A stretch of DNA of 64,000 nucleotides from an uncultured Latescibacterota bacterium (GTDB taxonomy: Bacteria > Latescibacterota > UBA2968 > UBA8231): assembly GCA_958295495.1 (NCBI GenBank), contig OY282352.1:744001-808000 (forward strand), given 5' to 3'. The position numbers and the translations under genes are program-made. Every line of letters starts with the position of its first letter. The stretch's first letter is position 1. The notes beneath the pieces are model-generated. The model saw nothing but the letters and a program-made list of their open reading frames with translations, was not told the origin of the DNA and made no database searches. This document shows positions 32,198 to 40,481 of the stretch, piece after piece.

Positions 32198-33033
32198 ACA
32201 AACTCCGCTCCAAGCCCGCCTCCAGCGCGGCCTCAATCCGCGCCTTGGTCTCTTCGAGATAGGCGCGGCTGTACGCATCCAGACCACTGCCGTCCAGCCG
32301 CGCCTCGACTTGGGCGGCGATGGTCTGCAAATCCGCCCGGGCCAAGGTGCGGGCGTCCTCGGGCGTTCCCCAGACGGGCCTGAGCACCAGCCCGATCAGT
32401 TTTTGTAGCTGTGCTCGCTGCAAGTTGCGGCGAAAGCTGTCGATGGAGTCGCCCGTCTCCAACTCCGCCCAGATGGCCTGCCGCAGTCCAGCGAACAGAT
32501 CGACCATCCCGAAGGTCTCGTCGCCTTCGTAGCGCAGCTCCAGATCTTGTAGCCGGCTCAACAGGGTTGGATCGTAGAACCTCCTGCCTCAGCCCGTCAG
32601 CCATATCGCAGAATCCCCTGCTGTGCCCCATAGCTGCGGCGCGCGACAGCGCGGTTAAGTCCCCGTCAGCCCAAGGCCCCTGCCCCACAGGATTGACCAG
32701 TTCGGTGAACTCCAAGTGGGCGTAGCGCACAAAATCCGCGCTGATGCGGATATCGGCGTCGAAAATCTCGCCGGTAAAGGGATTGGTGCGCGACGGCCCC
32801 ACTGCGTACCCTTGGCCGGGCTGTACCATCCAGCGCACCGCGTTGTAGCGCACGTCGGCCGCGTCCCACTCGGCGTCATCCGGCTGCTGCTGTGCCACAA
32901 TCGCGCCCTCAAAGCCGAGCGGCTCAAATGCCTTATTCCACACTAGGATCCCCTCCTGCACCGCGTCCCGGTACTCCGGTGGAATCGTGTTTTCCAGCCA
33001 GAACACAATCGGCTTTTTGGGAGGTTGGATTAT
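32196..33033 (-). pseudogene. Zinc metalloprotease (EcxA/DUF5117-type) remnant
   Basis: The 5' part reads KKPIVFWLENTIPPEYRDAVQEGILVWNKAFEPLGF and DADIRISADFVRYAHLEFTELVNP, as in EcxA-like zinc-dependent proteases. It then breaks near 32580, and a different frame gives the family C-terminus (ETFGMVDLFAGLRQAIW, FRRNLQRAQLQKLIGLVLRP, TPEDARTLARADLQ). The N-terminal several hundred residues are gone, and so is the middle that should contain the HEVGHTLGLRHN zinc site. It therefore has a 5' truncation, an internal deletion and a frameshift: a dead gene. Confidence 0.85.
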
Positions 33034-33449
33034 TCACAGTAAACTCGGACCTTGCTGTCCGCGTCGTGGATGTTGACCTCGACCTCGCTCAGTGCATCTA
33101 CGAGCTGATCGAGATCCTCGATTCGCAGGTCGTGAATGTCGATGTCGATGCCGTTTCTCTTCATCGTCTTGTTGATTCCCTGCGCCGCCTGCTCTGGAAG
33201 CAGGGTGTGCAGCTTGACTCCGGCCTTGATCAGCGCTAGTGGCACCCGGACATCGACGTGCTCTTCCCCGTCCGAGTCGATGGCGACTCTCAGATACCGG
33301 GCCGCTCCCGTGCGGGGAGGTGCTATCTGCTGCACCGATCCGGCCGTTTCGGGCTCCTCGTCAACGAGGGAAATCAGGCGCTCGGCCTCATCGACGGACA
33401 CCTTGCCTTCGGATAGCATCTCGAGTACGCGTCTGCTGTTTTCGTTCAT
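33030..33449 (-). CDS. SHOCT-like-domain regulatory protein
   Basis: A protein of 139 residues. The first ~30 residues (RRVLEMLSEGKVSVDEAERLISLV) form the short helical SHOCT-like module shared with the neighbouring DUF4097 gene and with YvlB/LiaX proteins. The rest (YLRVAIDSDGEEHVDVRVPLALIKAGVKL) is a small beta-alpha domain often found with it. It is the last gene of the DUF2089 operon. Probably takes part in envelope-stress signalling; inference from gene neighbourhood. Confidence 0.75.
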   Translation of the reverse strand: MNENSRRVLEMLSEGKVSVDEAERLISLVDEEPETAGSVQQIAPPRTGAARYLRVAIDSDGEEHVDVRVPLALIKAGVKLHTLLPEQAAQGINKTMKRNGIDIDIHDLRIEDLDQLVDALSEVEVNIHDADSKVRVYCE

Positions 33450-33478
33450 GGTCGTCCTCCTGTTTTTGCCATGCTGGG

Positions 33479-34492
33479 CTACTCAACTGCAATGGAGCCG
33501 TTCATGGTCTTGGCGACCAACTCGGCCTCGCCTTGGCCCACTGTCCCCTCGAGCTTGTGGCGATTGCTGACCGATGCGACAAAGCCCGGCACCTCGCAGC
33601 GGACTCGCCCGTTGAGCGTCGCAGCCTTCAGCTCGAGGCTCGGCTCGGCGTCTAGAGCTACCTTGATGCTGCCGTTCGAGGTGGATAGCCTGTTGTGGCT
33701 TTTAGGCTCAATGCGGCCCTGAAACTTTATCGTCCCGTTGGTCGTCCGCACGTCGAAGCGGCCGTGGGCGTCCTCAATGGACACGCGGCTGTTCGAGGTA
33801 GAAAGCTCGGCCGAGCCTTGGAAGGTCTTGACCGCGATTGGGGCGTTTTGGGTCGTTGCGTTCAGGTCGCCCTTGAATTTTTCGACCCTTATGCGCCCGT
33901 TCTTGGTCTGCACCGTCCCACCGCCCTCCGTTCCTTGGAGCTCCACCGGCCCGTTGCTAGTCGCCAAGTCAACGCTAGTCGCGACCGGCACAGTCACCTC
34001 AATGTTTGCTCCAGACCAGCGGGCAAGGCCGCGTCCGGGCAGGAATCCCTCGGACTGCCGATCCGACTTGGCCGCGACCTTGACGAGGTCGCCTTCCTGC
34101 ACGGCGCTGTACTCGATGCAGTGGGAGTTCTTCAGCCTCGCCCGCACGCGAATCGAGCCGGGGCTGCCGGCACGGACCCGGACGCGGCCGTTGCAGCCGC
34201 AGACCACTAGGCGCGGGTTGGCCCCCACTGCAAAAGAGTCGTCGCGCATGGACGTCTTGGGTTGCTCGTCGGGCTTCTCAAAGCCTTCCCCAAAGCCTTC
34301 AAAGCCTTCCCCAAAGCCTCCCTCAAAGCCTTCAAAGCCTTCGAAGCCTTTTCCGGCGGTGCGTTTGGCGCGTTTGGGCTTTTCGCCTCCGTGGTTGACT
34401 CTCAGTGCCTCGAGGAGACGCTCGGCCTCCTCTACGGTTAGCTTGCCCTCGGAGAGCATGTCGAGGACTCTTCGTCGATCTTCAGTCATCAC
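33479..34492 (-). CDS. DUF4097 beta-solenoid protein with N-terminal SHOCT-like module
   Basis: A protein of 337 residues. Residues 1-30 match the SHOCT-like module of the downstream gene; residues ~45-75 are a low-complexity Gly-Phe-Glu stretch (GFEGFEGFEGGFGEGFE); from ~90 to the end repeats such as LATSNGPVELQGTEG, VQTKNGRIRVEKFKGD, LSTSNSRVSIEDAHG and VRTTNGTIKFQG form the DUF4097 beta-solenoid. Members related to LiaX/YvlB sense cell-envelope damage. There is no signal peptide. Confidence 0.8.
   Translation of the reverse strand: MMTEDRRRVLDMLSEGKLTVEEAERLLEALRVNHGGEKPKRAKRTAGKGFEGFEGFEGGFGEGFEGFGEGFEKPDEQPKTSMRDDSFAVGANPRLVVCGCNGRVRVRAGSPGSIRVRARLKNSHCIEYSAVQEGDLVKVAAKSDRQSEGFLPGRGLARWSGANIEVTVPVATSVDLATSNGPVELQGTEGGGTVQTKNGRIRVEKFKGDLNATTQNAPIAVKTFQGSAELSTSNSRVSIEDAHGRFDVRTTNGTIKFQGRIEPKSHNRLSTSNGSIKVALDAEPSLELKAATLNGRVRCEVPGFVASVSNRHKLEGTVGQGEAELVAKTMNGSIAVE
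34277..34350 (-). repeat. Short in-frame minisatellite coding Gly-Phe-Glu
   Basis: The motif AAAGCCTTC (and AAAGCCTTCCCC) is repeated about seven times, encoding the low-complexity linker of the DUF4097 protein. Likely length-variable. Confidence 0.75.
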
Positions 34493-34498
34493 ATCCCC

Positions 34499-34777
34499 CT
34501 AGTCGATTGAAATGAACACGCGGTCCTCGCCGGAGGCTACGTTGAAGCGCAGGCCGCGCAACGAGGTAAGCGCGTATAGAAGCAAGAGACCGGCCAGCAG
34601 GATGGGGCGTCCCCATCCTCGGTGCCAGTACAACGCCGCGGTCAGCACCACGAGGGGCGTCCCCAGAATCACCACCAAGACAAAGACCGGCCATAGCAAT
34701 ACGAGGGGGAGCCACAGCCGAATGCGGTGCTTATCACTCTGGACCCGCACTCTCAGGAACGCCGGTGGCAGCCGCAT
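34499..34777 (-). CDS. Small membrane protein of the DUF2089 operon
   Basis: A protein of 92 residues with two hydrophobic segments (LPLVLLWPVFVLVVILGTPLVVL and ILLAGLLLLYALTSL) joined by a short basic loop, and soluble ends. No family recognised. Its ATG overlaps the upstream DUF2089 stop (TGATG), and the DUF4097 gene follows after 6 bases, so it is firmly in the operon and may be the membrane anchor or sensor. Confidence 0.7.
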   Translation of the reverse strand: MRLPPAFLRVRVQSDKHRIRLWLPLVLLWPVFVLVVILGTPLVVLTAALYWHRGWGRPILLAGLLLLYALTSLRGLRFNVASGEDRVFISID

Positions 34778-35118
34778 CAGGAGAGCCTCCGCACCGCCTC
34801 TGCGACGTCGATCTCGCCGCTCTCCAAGCTGTCGAGTACGGCCGCTGATTGAGGATGCGAGCGCGAGGTGCTAGCAGATTCCGCGGTTCGCGGCACGGCC
34901 TCGACGAACTGTAGCTGCTCTGCAATGGCATTCAGCCGGTTCTTGACCGTTGGGTAGCTAATGCCAAATATGCGCTCCATCTCCTTGATCGAGCCGTGGA
35001 CTTGGACGAAGGCTATTACGAATACTTGGTCCTCGGCGGAAAGACGCGCCAGAACAGGCGACTCGAATCGCCCTTCGATCGCGATATCGACGTCCGGCAA
35101 GAAAACCCGCTCCACCAC
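34777..35118 (-). CDS. DUF2089-family HTH regulator
   Basis: At least 113 residues. The core LARLSAEDQVFVIAFVQVHGSIKEMERIFGISYPTVKNRLN is the DUF2089 signature with a helix-turn-helix. The first usual start is GTG 35118, but the same frame continues upstream for 18 codons with conserved-looking residues (DWKELTELTKGARIV) to a perfect GGAGGT ribosome site followed only by ATA-ATC-ATC (35172-35164). Translation may therefore begin at a non-standard ATC/ATA codon. The C-terminal tail (AVLDSLESGEIDVAEAVRRL) repeats the SHOCT-like module of the downstream genes. Likely represses its own operon. Confidence 0.8.
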   Translation of the reverse strand: MVERVFLPDVDIAIEGRFESPVLARLSAEDQVFVIAFVQVHGSIKEMERIFGISYPTVKNRLNAIAEQLQFVEAVPRTAESASTSRSHPQSAAVLDSLESGEIDVAEAVRRLS

Positions 35119-35187
35119 GATGCGCGCACCCTTCGTCAGCTCGGTTAGCTCTTTCCAGTCCTTGATGATTATACCTCCAAATAATTG

Positions 35188-35255
35188 AATTTATACGTCA
35201 TAATAGATATATAAATTAAGAAAGTCAATAATAAAATTGATAAAATTTATACGTC
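35188..35255 (-). promoter_or_regulatory. Consensus promoter and paired operator repeats of the DUF2089 operon
   Basis: On the minus strand a -35 TTGACT (35228-35223) and -10 TATTAT (35205-35200) are spaced by exactly 17 bases. An identical 12-bp sequence, GACGTATAAATT, occurs twice: just after the -10 (35199-35188) and upstream of the -35 (35255-35244), 56 bp apart. The arrangement suggests a regulator bound at both sites, possibly the DUF2089 protein itself. The region is far more AT-rich than its surroundings. Confidence 0.65.
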
Positions 35256-35258
35256 CGA

Positions 35259-36371
35259 TTACCCTTCCTCCACTGCCGCCGCTACCGCGTTGGAAACCCG
35301 CCGCAGCAAGCTCCCGTTGGCGACCATCTGGTTGGTCAGCACCACGCAGCTTAGCTGGCGATCTGCGTCCGCCCACGCCACCGTGCCGGTGGCCCCGGTG
35401 TGGCCGAAGGTGTGCGGCGACACCAGATCGCCCCAAAAGGCCCACACCCGCGCCCCGCACACGCCCCACCCAAGGCCCCACGGCGCGTCGAGCGCACCAT
35501 TTTGGTCCCGCGTCATCGCCGCGACCGCGGCCCGGCTGAAGATGCGCTGGTCGCCGTACGCGCCGCCGTTGAGCATGGTTTGCAGTAGAATCGCCAAGTC
35601 GCGTCCGGTGCTGTGCATACCCCCCCACGGTGCCCCAAAATCGCGCCAGTACGGGGAATTCCACCCCCAGCTCCGCAATTCTTCGTCCTCTTCGGTGTCT
35701 GTCCCGCACCACACCACATCCTCAATCGCCCAAGCGCCCAAGCCCAATGCGCTGCGTTCCATGCCTAGCGGCGCGAAAATTTCCTCGCGTTCAAAGTCGC
35801 GCAACCGCTGGCCGCTGACGCGCTCGACGATCTCGGCCGCCAGCAGAATGCCCTTGCTCTGGTAGCGGAAATCGGTCGCCGGTTTGTAGAGCAGGGGCGT
35901 CTGCATGGCGCGCTCGACAAAGACCTCTACCGGCTCGTGCGCCCGCCGCAGGCTGACGTTCTCCGGCAGCATGTCGGGCATACCCGATATGTGCGACAGC
36001 AGGTGGCGGACCTTGATGGCGGGCCGGTCGCCGCCTGTGAACTCGGGCAGATAGTCCATGGCTGAGTCTTCGAGCGAGATCAGCCCCCGATCCACCAAGA
36101 TCATCAGCGCGCAAGCCGTGACCGGCTTGGTGATTGACGCGAGGAGAAAGATCGAATCCGCATCGACCGCCGGGCCGGCGCCAAGTTTTTGCTGGCCAGC
36201 CCCGCGGGCAAAGACCTCTTTGCCGTGCCGCGCTACCGTCAGCGAGGCCGCGCTGATCTGGCCCGCTTCGGTAGCAGCCGCGAGCAGGCCGAAGGCCCGT
36301 TCGAGTTGCGCGGCCGACATGCCGACAGCCGCTGGGTCGCCCGTTTGCAAAACCGTTCCGTCCGTTGCCAT
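35259..36371 (-). CDS. Serine hydrolase, beta-lactamase-like
   Basis: A protein of 370 residues from ATG 36371 (AAGGGA upstream). S-x-x-K motif SITK (residues 79-82), HLLSHISGMPDM, and the region where Y-x-N is expected reads YQSKG. A GHTGATGT segment near residue 325 matches the H-x-G version of the third motif. No signal peptide. Related to EstB-like esterases and DD-peptidase-like proteins rather than resistance enzymes. It is convergent neither with nor part of the DUF2089 operon: its 3' end abuts that operon's promoter. Confidence 0.85.
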   Translation of the reverse strand: MATDGTVLQTGDPAAVGMSAAQLERAFGLLAAATEAGQISAASLTVARHGKEVFARGAGQQKLGAGPAVDADSIFLLASITKPVTACALMILVDRGLISLEDSAMDYLPEFTGGDRPAIKVRHLLSHISGMPDMLPENVSLRRAHEPVEVFVERAMQTPLLYKPATDFRYQSKGILLAAEIVERVSGQRLRDFEREEIFAPLGMERSALGLGAWAIEDVVWCGTDTEEDEELRSWGWNSPYWRDFGAPWGGMHSTGRDLAILLQTMLNGGAYGDQRIFSRAAVAAMTRDQNGALDAPWGLGWGVCGARVWAFWGDLVSPHTFGHTGATGTVAWADADRQLSCVVLTNQMVANGSLLRRVSNAVAAAVEEG

Positions 36372-36414
36372 GATGTTCCCTTTCTTTAGGATATAACGCG
36401 TAACTGCTGTCTCC

Positions 36415-37122
36415 TTAATCAACCAACCCGACCACTTCCCCCAACCCCGCCACCACTCGCACCCCGTCCTCCGTCCATCCATTCGCGCCGAGCGACCGCC
36501 GAATCAACACTGGCCGCAGCCCCGCTGCCCTAGCCCCGGCTACGTCGTCTTCCGGTGAATCGCCAACGAAGAGCGCCTCGTCGGCCGCCAACCCGGTCTG
36601 CTCCAGTGCTGGAACAAAGATCGCCGGGTCGGGCTTTTTGACGCCGACATCGCCGGAGACGACCACCGCGTCGAAAAAGGGGCGCAACGCCAACTCGTCT
36701 AGCAGGCGATGGACGTGCGGCGGATGGTCGAAGTTGGAGATCAGCGCTAGCTTGTAGCGGCCTTGCAACGCGCCTAGTACGCTTTTGGCCTCTGGATCGA
36801 GCGGTGTATGTGCGTGCCACGCCGCCACGCTCGCCGCGCTGATTCGCCGCAATGTTTCCACTTCCAACTCCAAGCCCAACTCCCCGACCAACTCGCGGAT
36901 GCGACGCTCGTACACAGTTAGCCCGTCGTCCTGCACCGGCGGCTCGGGTTGGATCAGGAATTCCTCGCATAGTCGGATCAAGGTTTCTTCATCAAACGCA
37001 TGGCTACTAGCAATCAACTCGCAGCCTATGGCACAAAACCAACTCTCTCCCGCAGCCTCCATATTGCCATAGCACAGCAATGTGCCGTATAGGTCGAAGA
37101 AAACTCCCCGTATTTCAGGCAT
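36415..37122 (-). CDS. HAD-superfamily hydrolase
   Basis: A protein of 235 residues from ATG 37122. Motif I is FFDLYGTLL (nucleophile Asp, Tyr in place of the usual second Asp, as in 2-haloacid dehalogenase and YjjG-type members), motif II LISNFDHP, motif III KKPDP, motif IV VGDSPEDDVAGA. Substitution of the acid/base Asp by Tyr is typical of dehalogenase-like HADs, so a phosphatase role is not certain. It precedes the serine hydrolase on the same strand with a 43-base gap. Confidence 0.85.
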   Translation of the reverse strand: MPEIRGVFFDLYGTLLCYGNMEAAGESWFCAIGCELIASSHAFDEETLIRLCEEFLIQPEPPVQDDGLTVYERRIRELVGELGLELEVETLRRISAASVAAWHAHTPLDPEAKSVLGALQGRYKLALISNFDHPPHVHRLLDELALRPFFDAVVVSGDVGVKKPDPAIFVPALEQTGLAADEALFVGDSPEDDVAGARAAGLRPVLIRRSLGANGWTEDGVRVVAGLGEVVGLVD

Positions 37123-37182
37123 TGATGGTCTTTCTAATTGGTTTAGGGCGGACTTGCCCGCGTCCCGCAACGAATGGCACAA

Positions 37183-37818
37183 TTACAACCTTTTACCCAC
37201 CCACAGGGCACCTCGGCGCACCACTTCTTGGAAGGAGGGGTTTTCCAACACCGCCTTATCGTGGCCCAAGGCAAAGAAGAACACTCGGCCCTGACCATAG
37301 GTGTGGTGATAGGCCATGACGTGGGTCTCGTCGCGGCCGGGGTCATAGGCGTACATGAGGTGGTGCGAGCGGCTTGGGTCGTGCTTGAGGTAGTGCAACT
37401 CGTCGGTCACGGCAAAGTCTTTGAGGCCGGTGGCAATGGGGTGATCGGAGTCGGAGATGGTGACGGTGAAATCCATGTACGGGCTGTGGCCATCGAAAAA
37501 GCCGTTGAGCATTTGGTGGTAGCCGGCGTTGTGGCGGAAGGAGGCATCCGCGGTGTGCAGGCCGAAGAACCCGCCGCCGCGTTCGATAAAGTGCAAAAGC
37601 CCCTGTTCTTGGCCTTGGGTGAAGTGGCCGACATCCGTGAAGAAGAAGGTGGCGTCGTACGCATTGAGGCTGCTAACCATAACCTCGTAGTCGCGCGAGA
37701 AATCGGCCTCGAGCTGATCATCTTGGTTCAGCAGGTCGGTCAGGAATCGGCCTTGGCCTTCGTGGTCGTGGTACATGCCTTCCGTGCCGACGAATACTAA
37801 CAGTTTAACGGGAGCCAT
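37183..37818 (-). CDS. ThuA-like glutamine-amidotransferase-fold protein
   Basis: A protein of 211 residues. Family features: LLVFVGTEGMYHDHEG, FTDVGHFTQGQ, FIERGGGFFGLHTADASF (nucleophile-elbow position occupied by His-Thr rather than Cys), HPIATGLKDF and the C-terminal YGQGRVFFFALGHD. ThuA proteins are linked to trehalose and other sugar metabolism. It lies 45 bases before nothing but the ABC-2 exporter upstream, same strand. Confidence 0.85.
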   Translation of the reverse strand: MAPVKLLVFVGTEGMYHDHEGQGRFLTDLLNQDDQLEADFSRDYEVMVSSLNAYDATFFFTDVGHFTQGQEQGLLHFIERGGGFFGLHTADASFRHNAGYHQMLNGFFDGHSPYMDFTVTISDSDHPIATGLKDFAVTDELHYLKHDPSRSHHLMYAYDPGRDETHVMAYHHTYGQGRVFFFALGHDKAVLENPSFQEVVRRGALWVGKRL

Positions 37819-37863
37819 GACGGGTTTCTCCTTTTGTTATTAGGTTAGTTGGGAAGGGCCGCA

Positions 37864-38667
37864 TCAGCTTCCCGTAGAGCGGTAGTGCCGCACGCCCACT
37901 TGCCAGATGTGCAGACAAATCGCAAAAAAGAGCAGACCCACGATTGGGGCCAACCATTGGAATAACGGGCCTGAACCCAAGGGGTCGGGGCGCTCCAAAA
38001 TCCCCAAGGCCGGATAATAGCTCACGCAGGCGAGGGGGATGACGTAGGTGAAAAAGCGGCGGAACCACGCGCGGTAGATAGCTAATGGGTACTGGGCGGT
38101 TTCCACGCCGCCGTAAGTCACGGTATTGACGATTTCCAAGCTCTCGGTAGTCCAAAAAGCCAGCGTTGCCTGCAGCACTATGAGGCCGTAAAACAGGCAA
38201 GCACCGCCGAGGACGGTGAGCAAGGCGAGGAGTAGCTTGTCCGGCGTCCAAGCCAAGTCTAAGGCATCTGCGGCCCACAGCAGGACGACCAAGCCTTGGG
38301 TGAGGCGGCCGATGCGCTTGAGGGTGAGTTCTTGTCCGGCCAATTGCAAAGCCGTGCTGCGGGGGCGCAGCAGCAGGCGGTCGAAGTCGCCGCTTTTGAC
38401 CGTGGCGGCGAACAAGTCAAAGCCGCGCGAGAAGGCATCGCACAGGGCAAAGGCGATATTGACGAGGCCGTAAAAAAAGGCTACTTCGGGCAAACTCCAA
38501 GTGTCGAGGGCGGCGAAGCGGTCGAAGAGCACCCAGATGCCCAAGAATTCTAAGCCGGTCATCAGGCCTTGGCCCACGGACAGCATGACAAAAGAGGCCC
38601 GGTACTGCATTTGGCTGCGGAAGGAGATATCGATATAGCGGCCGTACAGGCGCAGTCCATCGAGCAC
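37864..38667 (-). CDS. ABC-2 type permease (DUF990-like), second subunit
   Basis: A protein of 267 residues with six hydrophobic segments and the family pattern FYGLVNIAFALCDAFSRGFD then GDFDRLLLRPRSTALQ. It pairs with the permease upstream (gap 4 bases) and the ATPase to form a two-permease ABC-2 exporter of the DUF990 type. Substrate unknown. Confidence 0.85.
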   Translation of the reverse strand: MLDGLRLYGRYIDISFRSQMQYRASFVMLSVGQGLMTGLEFLGIWVLFDRFAALDTWSLPEVAFFYGLVNIAFALCDAFSRGFDLFAATVKSGDFDRLLLRPRSTALQLAGQELTLKRIGRLTQGLVVLLWAADALDLAWTPDKLLLALLTVLGGACLFYGLIVLQATLAFWTTESLEIVNTVTYGGVETAQYPLAIYRAWFRRFFTYVIPLACVSYYPALGILERPDPLGSGPLFQWLAPIVGLLFFAICLHIWQVGVRHYRSTGS

Positions 38668-38671
38668 GGCT

Positions 38672-39466
38672 TCAGCCTCCTTGGACGACCAAGCGGCGGG
38701 TGCCGCGATAGAGGAGGAAGCGGCCCAACCCTATTAGGGCTATAGTCCACGCGAACTGGTGTCCTACCACCACCCAGACTTGAGACGCGGGAATGTGCCC
38801 CATGTAGAGGCGGAAAGGGGTATCGGCCAAGCCGCGGAAAGGCATGAAGTTGAGTATGGGTTGGAATCCATCGGGAAACAGCGGCAAGGGGATCACCATG
38901 CCCGAAAAGACGTAGATGCATACCCCCAGCATTTGAATGGTACCTTCTCCGGCGATGGTCCACAACAAGGAGACGTTGACCAAGTTGGATAAAGCCCCGC
39001 CCAGCAGGACAGCACCCACCGTGGCCAAAGCCCAAGCCGCAGCAGCAGCCGGGGACGCGGGAGCTTGCAGGCCGAAGAAGAGGAAGGCTAGGCAAAACAA
39101 CGGCAAGGAGCGCAGCAGGGTGGGGGCGATGCGGTTGGCGAGGGCGCGGCTGTACCAAAAGGCGTACAAATCGACCGGGCGCACCAATTCGTAGGCCACC
39201 GTGCCCGTGCGCACCATGGTGCGCACGTCGTTGTCGGGTGCCCAAGGCAAGAGGGCGAACAGGGCCTGACCGAGCCAGACATAATTGACCACTTCGGCGT
39301 AGGTCATGGGCTGCGCCTGAGTCGAAGTGCGATAGAACGCTTCAAAGATCATCACCCGAATGAGTCCCCAAAATAGCTGCGTGCTCATGCCGGCTAGGGC
39401 CGCGGCCCGGTACTGCAACAACATGCGGATGCGGGCACTGAGGACGGACAGATAGGGCCGCATCAA
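38672..39466 (-). CDS. ABC-2 type permease (DUF990-like), first subunit
   Basis: A protein of 264 residues with about six membrane segments. The motif [35 protein letters not shown] is the ABC-2/DUF990 cytoplasmic loop that contacts the ATPase (G-x-lxRP). It overlaps the ATPase gene by four bases. Confidence 0.87.
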   Translation of the reverse strand: MMRPYLSVLSARIRMLLQYRAAALAGMSTQLFWGLIRVMIFEAFYRTSTQAQPMTYAEVVNYVWLGQALFALLPWAPDNDVRTMVRTGTVAYELVRPVDLYAFWYSRALANRIAPTLLRSLPLFCLAFLFFGLQAPASPAAAAAWALATVGAVLLGGALSNLVNVSLLWTIAGEGTIQMLGVCIYVFSGMVIPLPLFPDGFQPILNFMPFRGLADTPFRLYMGHIPASQVWVVVGHQFAWTIALIGLGRFLLYRGTRRLVVQGG

Positions 39467-40455
39467 GGGCGATCCCGGTAGAGTTGGGCGATGACTTCCT
39501 CAATGGGTGGGTTTTCCACAAACAGGTCGCGCACCTCGTGGCGGGCCGTGATGCGGCTGATGAGGGCCGGGGCTGAAATGCATTCGGGCGCAAAGCTGAG
39601 ATGCACTCGGGGGCCGTCGCGCTGCACGACGCGAGCGGCCTCGTCTTCGATGGTCGCTGCGGGATCGACCAGATCGACGATGAGGCGGCGCTCGGACGAG
39701 ACGCGGGCGCGCAGATCGGCGAGGCTGCCGTCGGAGAGGATGGTGCCCTCGCCGATGACCATGACCCGGTTGCACAGGGCTTCGATATCGTCCATATCGT
39801 GGGTGGTCAGGATGACGGTGGTGCCCTCTTGGCGGTTGAGTTCTTTGATGAAATCGCGCATCGCCAATTTGGAAACCGCGTCGAGGCCAATGGTCGGCTC
39901 GTCCAAAAAGAGCAAGCCCGGGCCGTGGAGCAGGGCCGCCACTAAATCGCAGCGCATGCGCTGGCCCAAGCTGAGCTGGCGCACGGGCACGTCGAGGAAG
40001 GAATCGAGTTCCAACATGGCGCTGAGCGCGTCGCGCCGCCGGAGGTAGGCGGCGTGGGGCACTTTGTAGATGTCGCGCAGTAGATCAAAGGATTCAATAG
40101 CTGGCAAGTCCCACCACAATTGGGTGCGCTGACCAAAGACCACGCCAATGCGACTGACGTGGCCAATGCGGTCCTGCCAAGGGACGCGGCCTTGGACCTC
40201 GCAGCGCCCCGAATCGGGCACGACGATGCCGGAGAGGATTTTGACCGTAGTGGATTTGCCCGCCCCGTTTGGCCCGATATAGCCGACTAGTTCGCCGGCT
40301 TCGAGTGCGAAAGAGATGCCGTCCAACGCCCGAATTGTGCGGTGCGAGCGCTGCACAACGCCCCGGAAGGCACCCCAAAGGCCGGGGCGGCGCTGGGCTA
40401 TGCGATAGGTTTTGACTAGGTTTTCGACGACGATCTGGGGCACGGGCTGGCTCAT
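39463..40455 (-). CDS. ABC-2 exporter ATP-binding protein
   Basis: About 330 residues from ATG 40455. Walker [10 protein letters not shown], signature [10 protein letters not shown] (LS-G-Q), Walker [14 protein letters not shown] and the H-loop LTTHDMDD are intact. The N-terminal 60 residues ([25 protein letters not shown]) are the insertion typical for ATPases working with DUF990 permeases. It has no clear ribosome site; an IS element ends 26 bases upstream of the ATG, so the operon's original promoter may have been replaced. Confidence 0.9.
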   Translation of the reverse strand: MSQPVPQIVVENLVKTYRIAQRRPGLWGAFRGVVQRSHRTIRALDGISFALEAGELVGYIGPNGAGKSTTVKILSGIVVPDSGRCEVQGRVPWQDRIGHVSRIGVVFGQRTQLWWDLPAIESFDLLRDIYKVPHAAYLRRRDALSAMLELDSFLDVPVRQLSLGQRMRCDLVAALLHGPGLLFLDEPTIGLDAVSKLAMRDFIKELNRQEGTTVILTTHDMDDIEALCNRVMVIGEGTILSDGSLADLRARVSSERRLIVDLVDPAATIEDEAARVVQRDGPRVHLSFAPECISAPALISRITARHEVRDLFVENPPIEEVIAQLYRDRP

Positions 40456-40481
40456 GGATGTAGCGAACTGTATCTTGGCTG

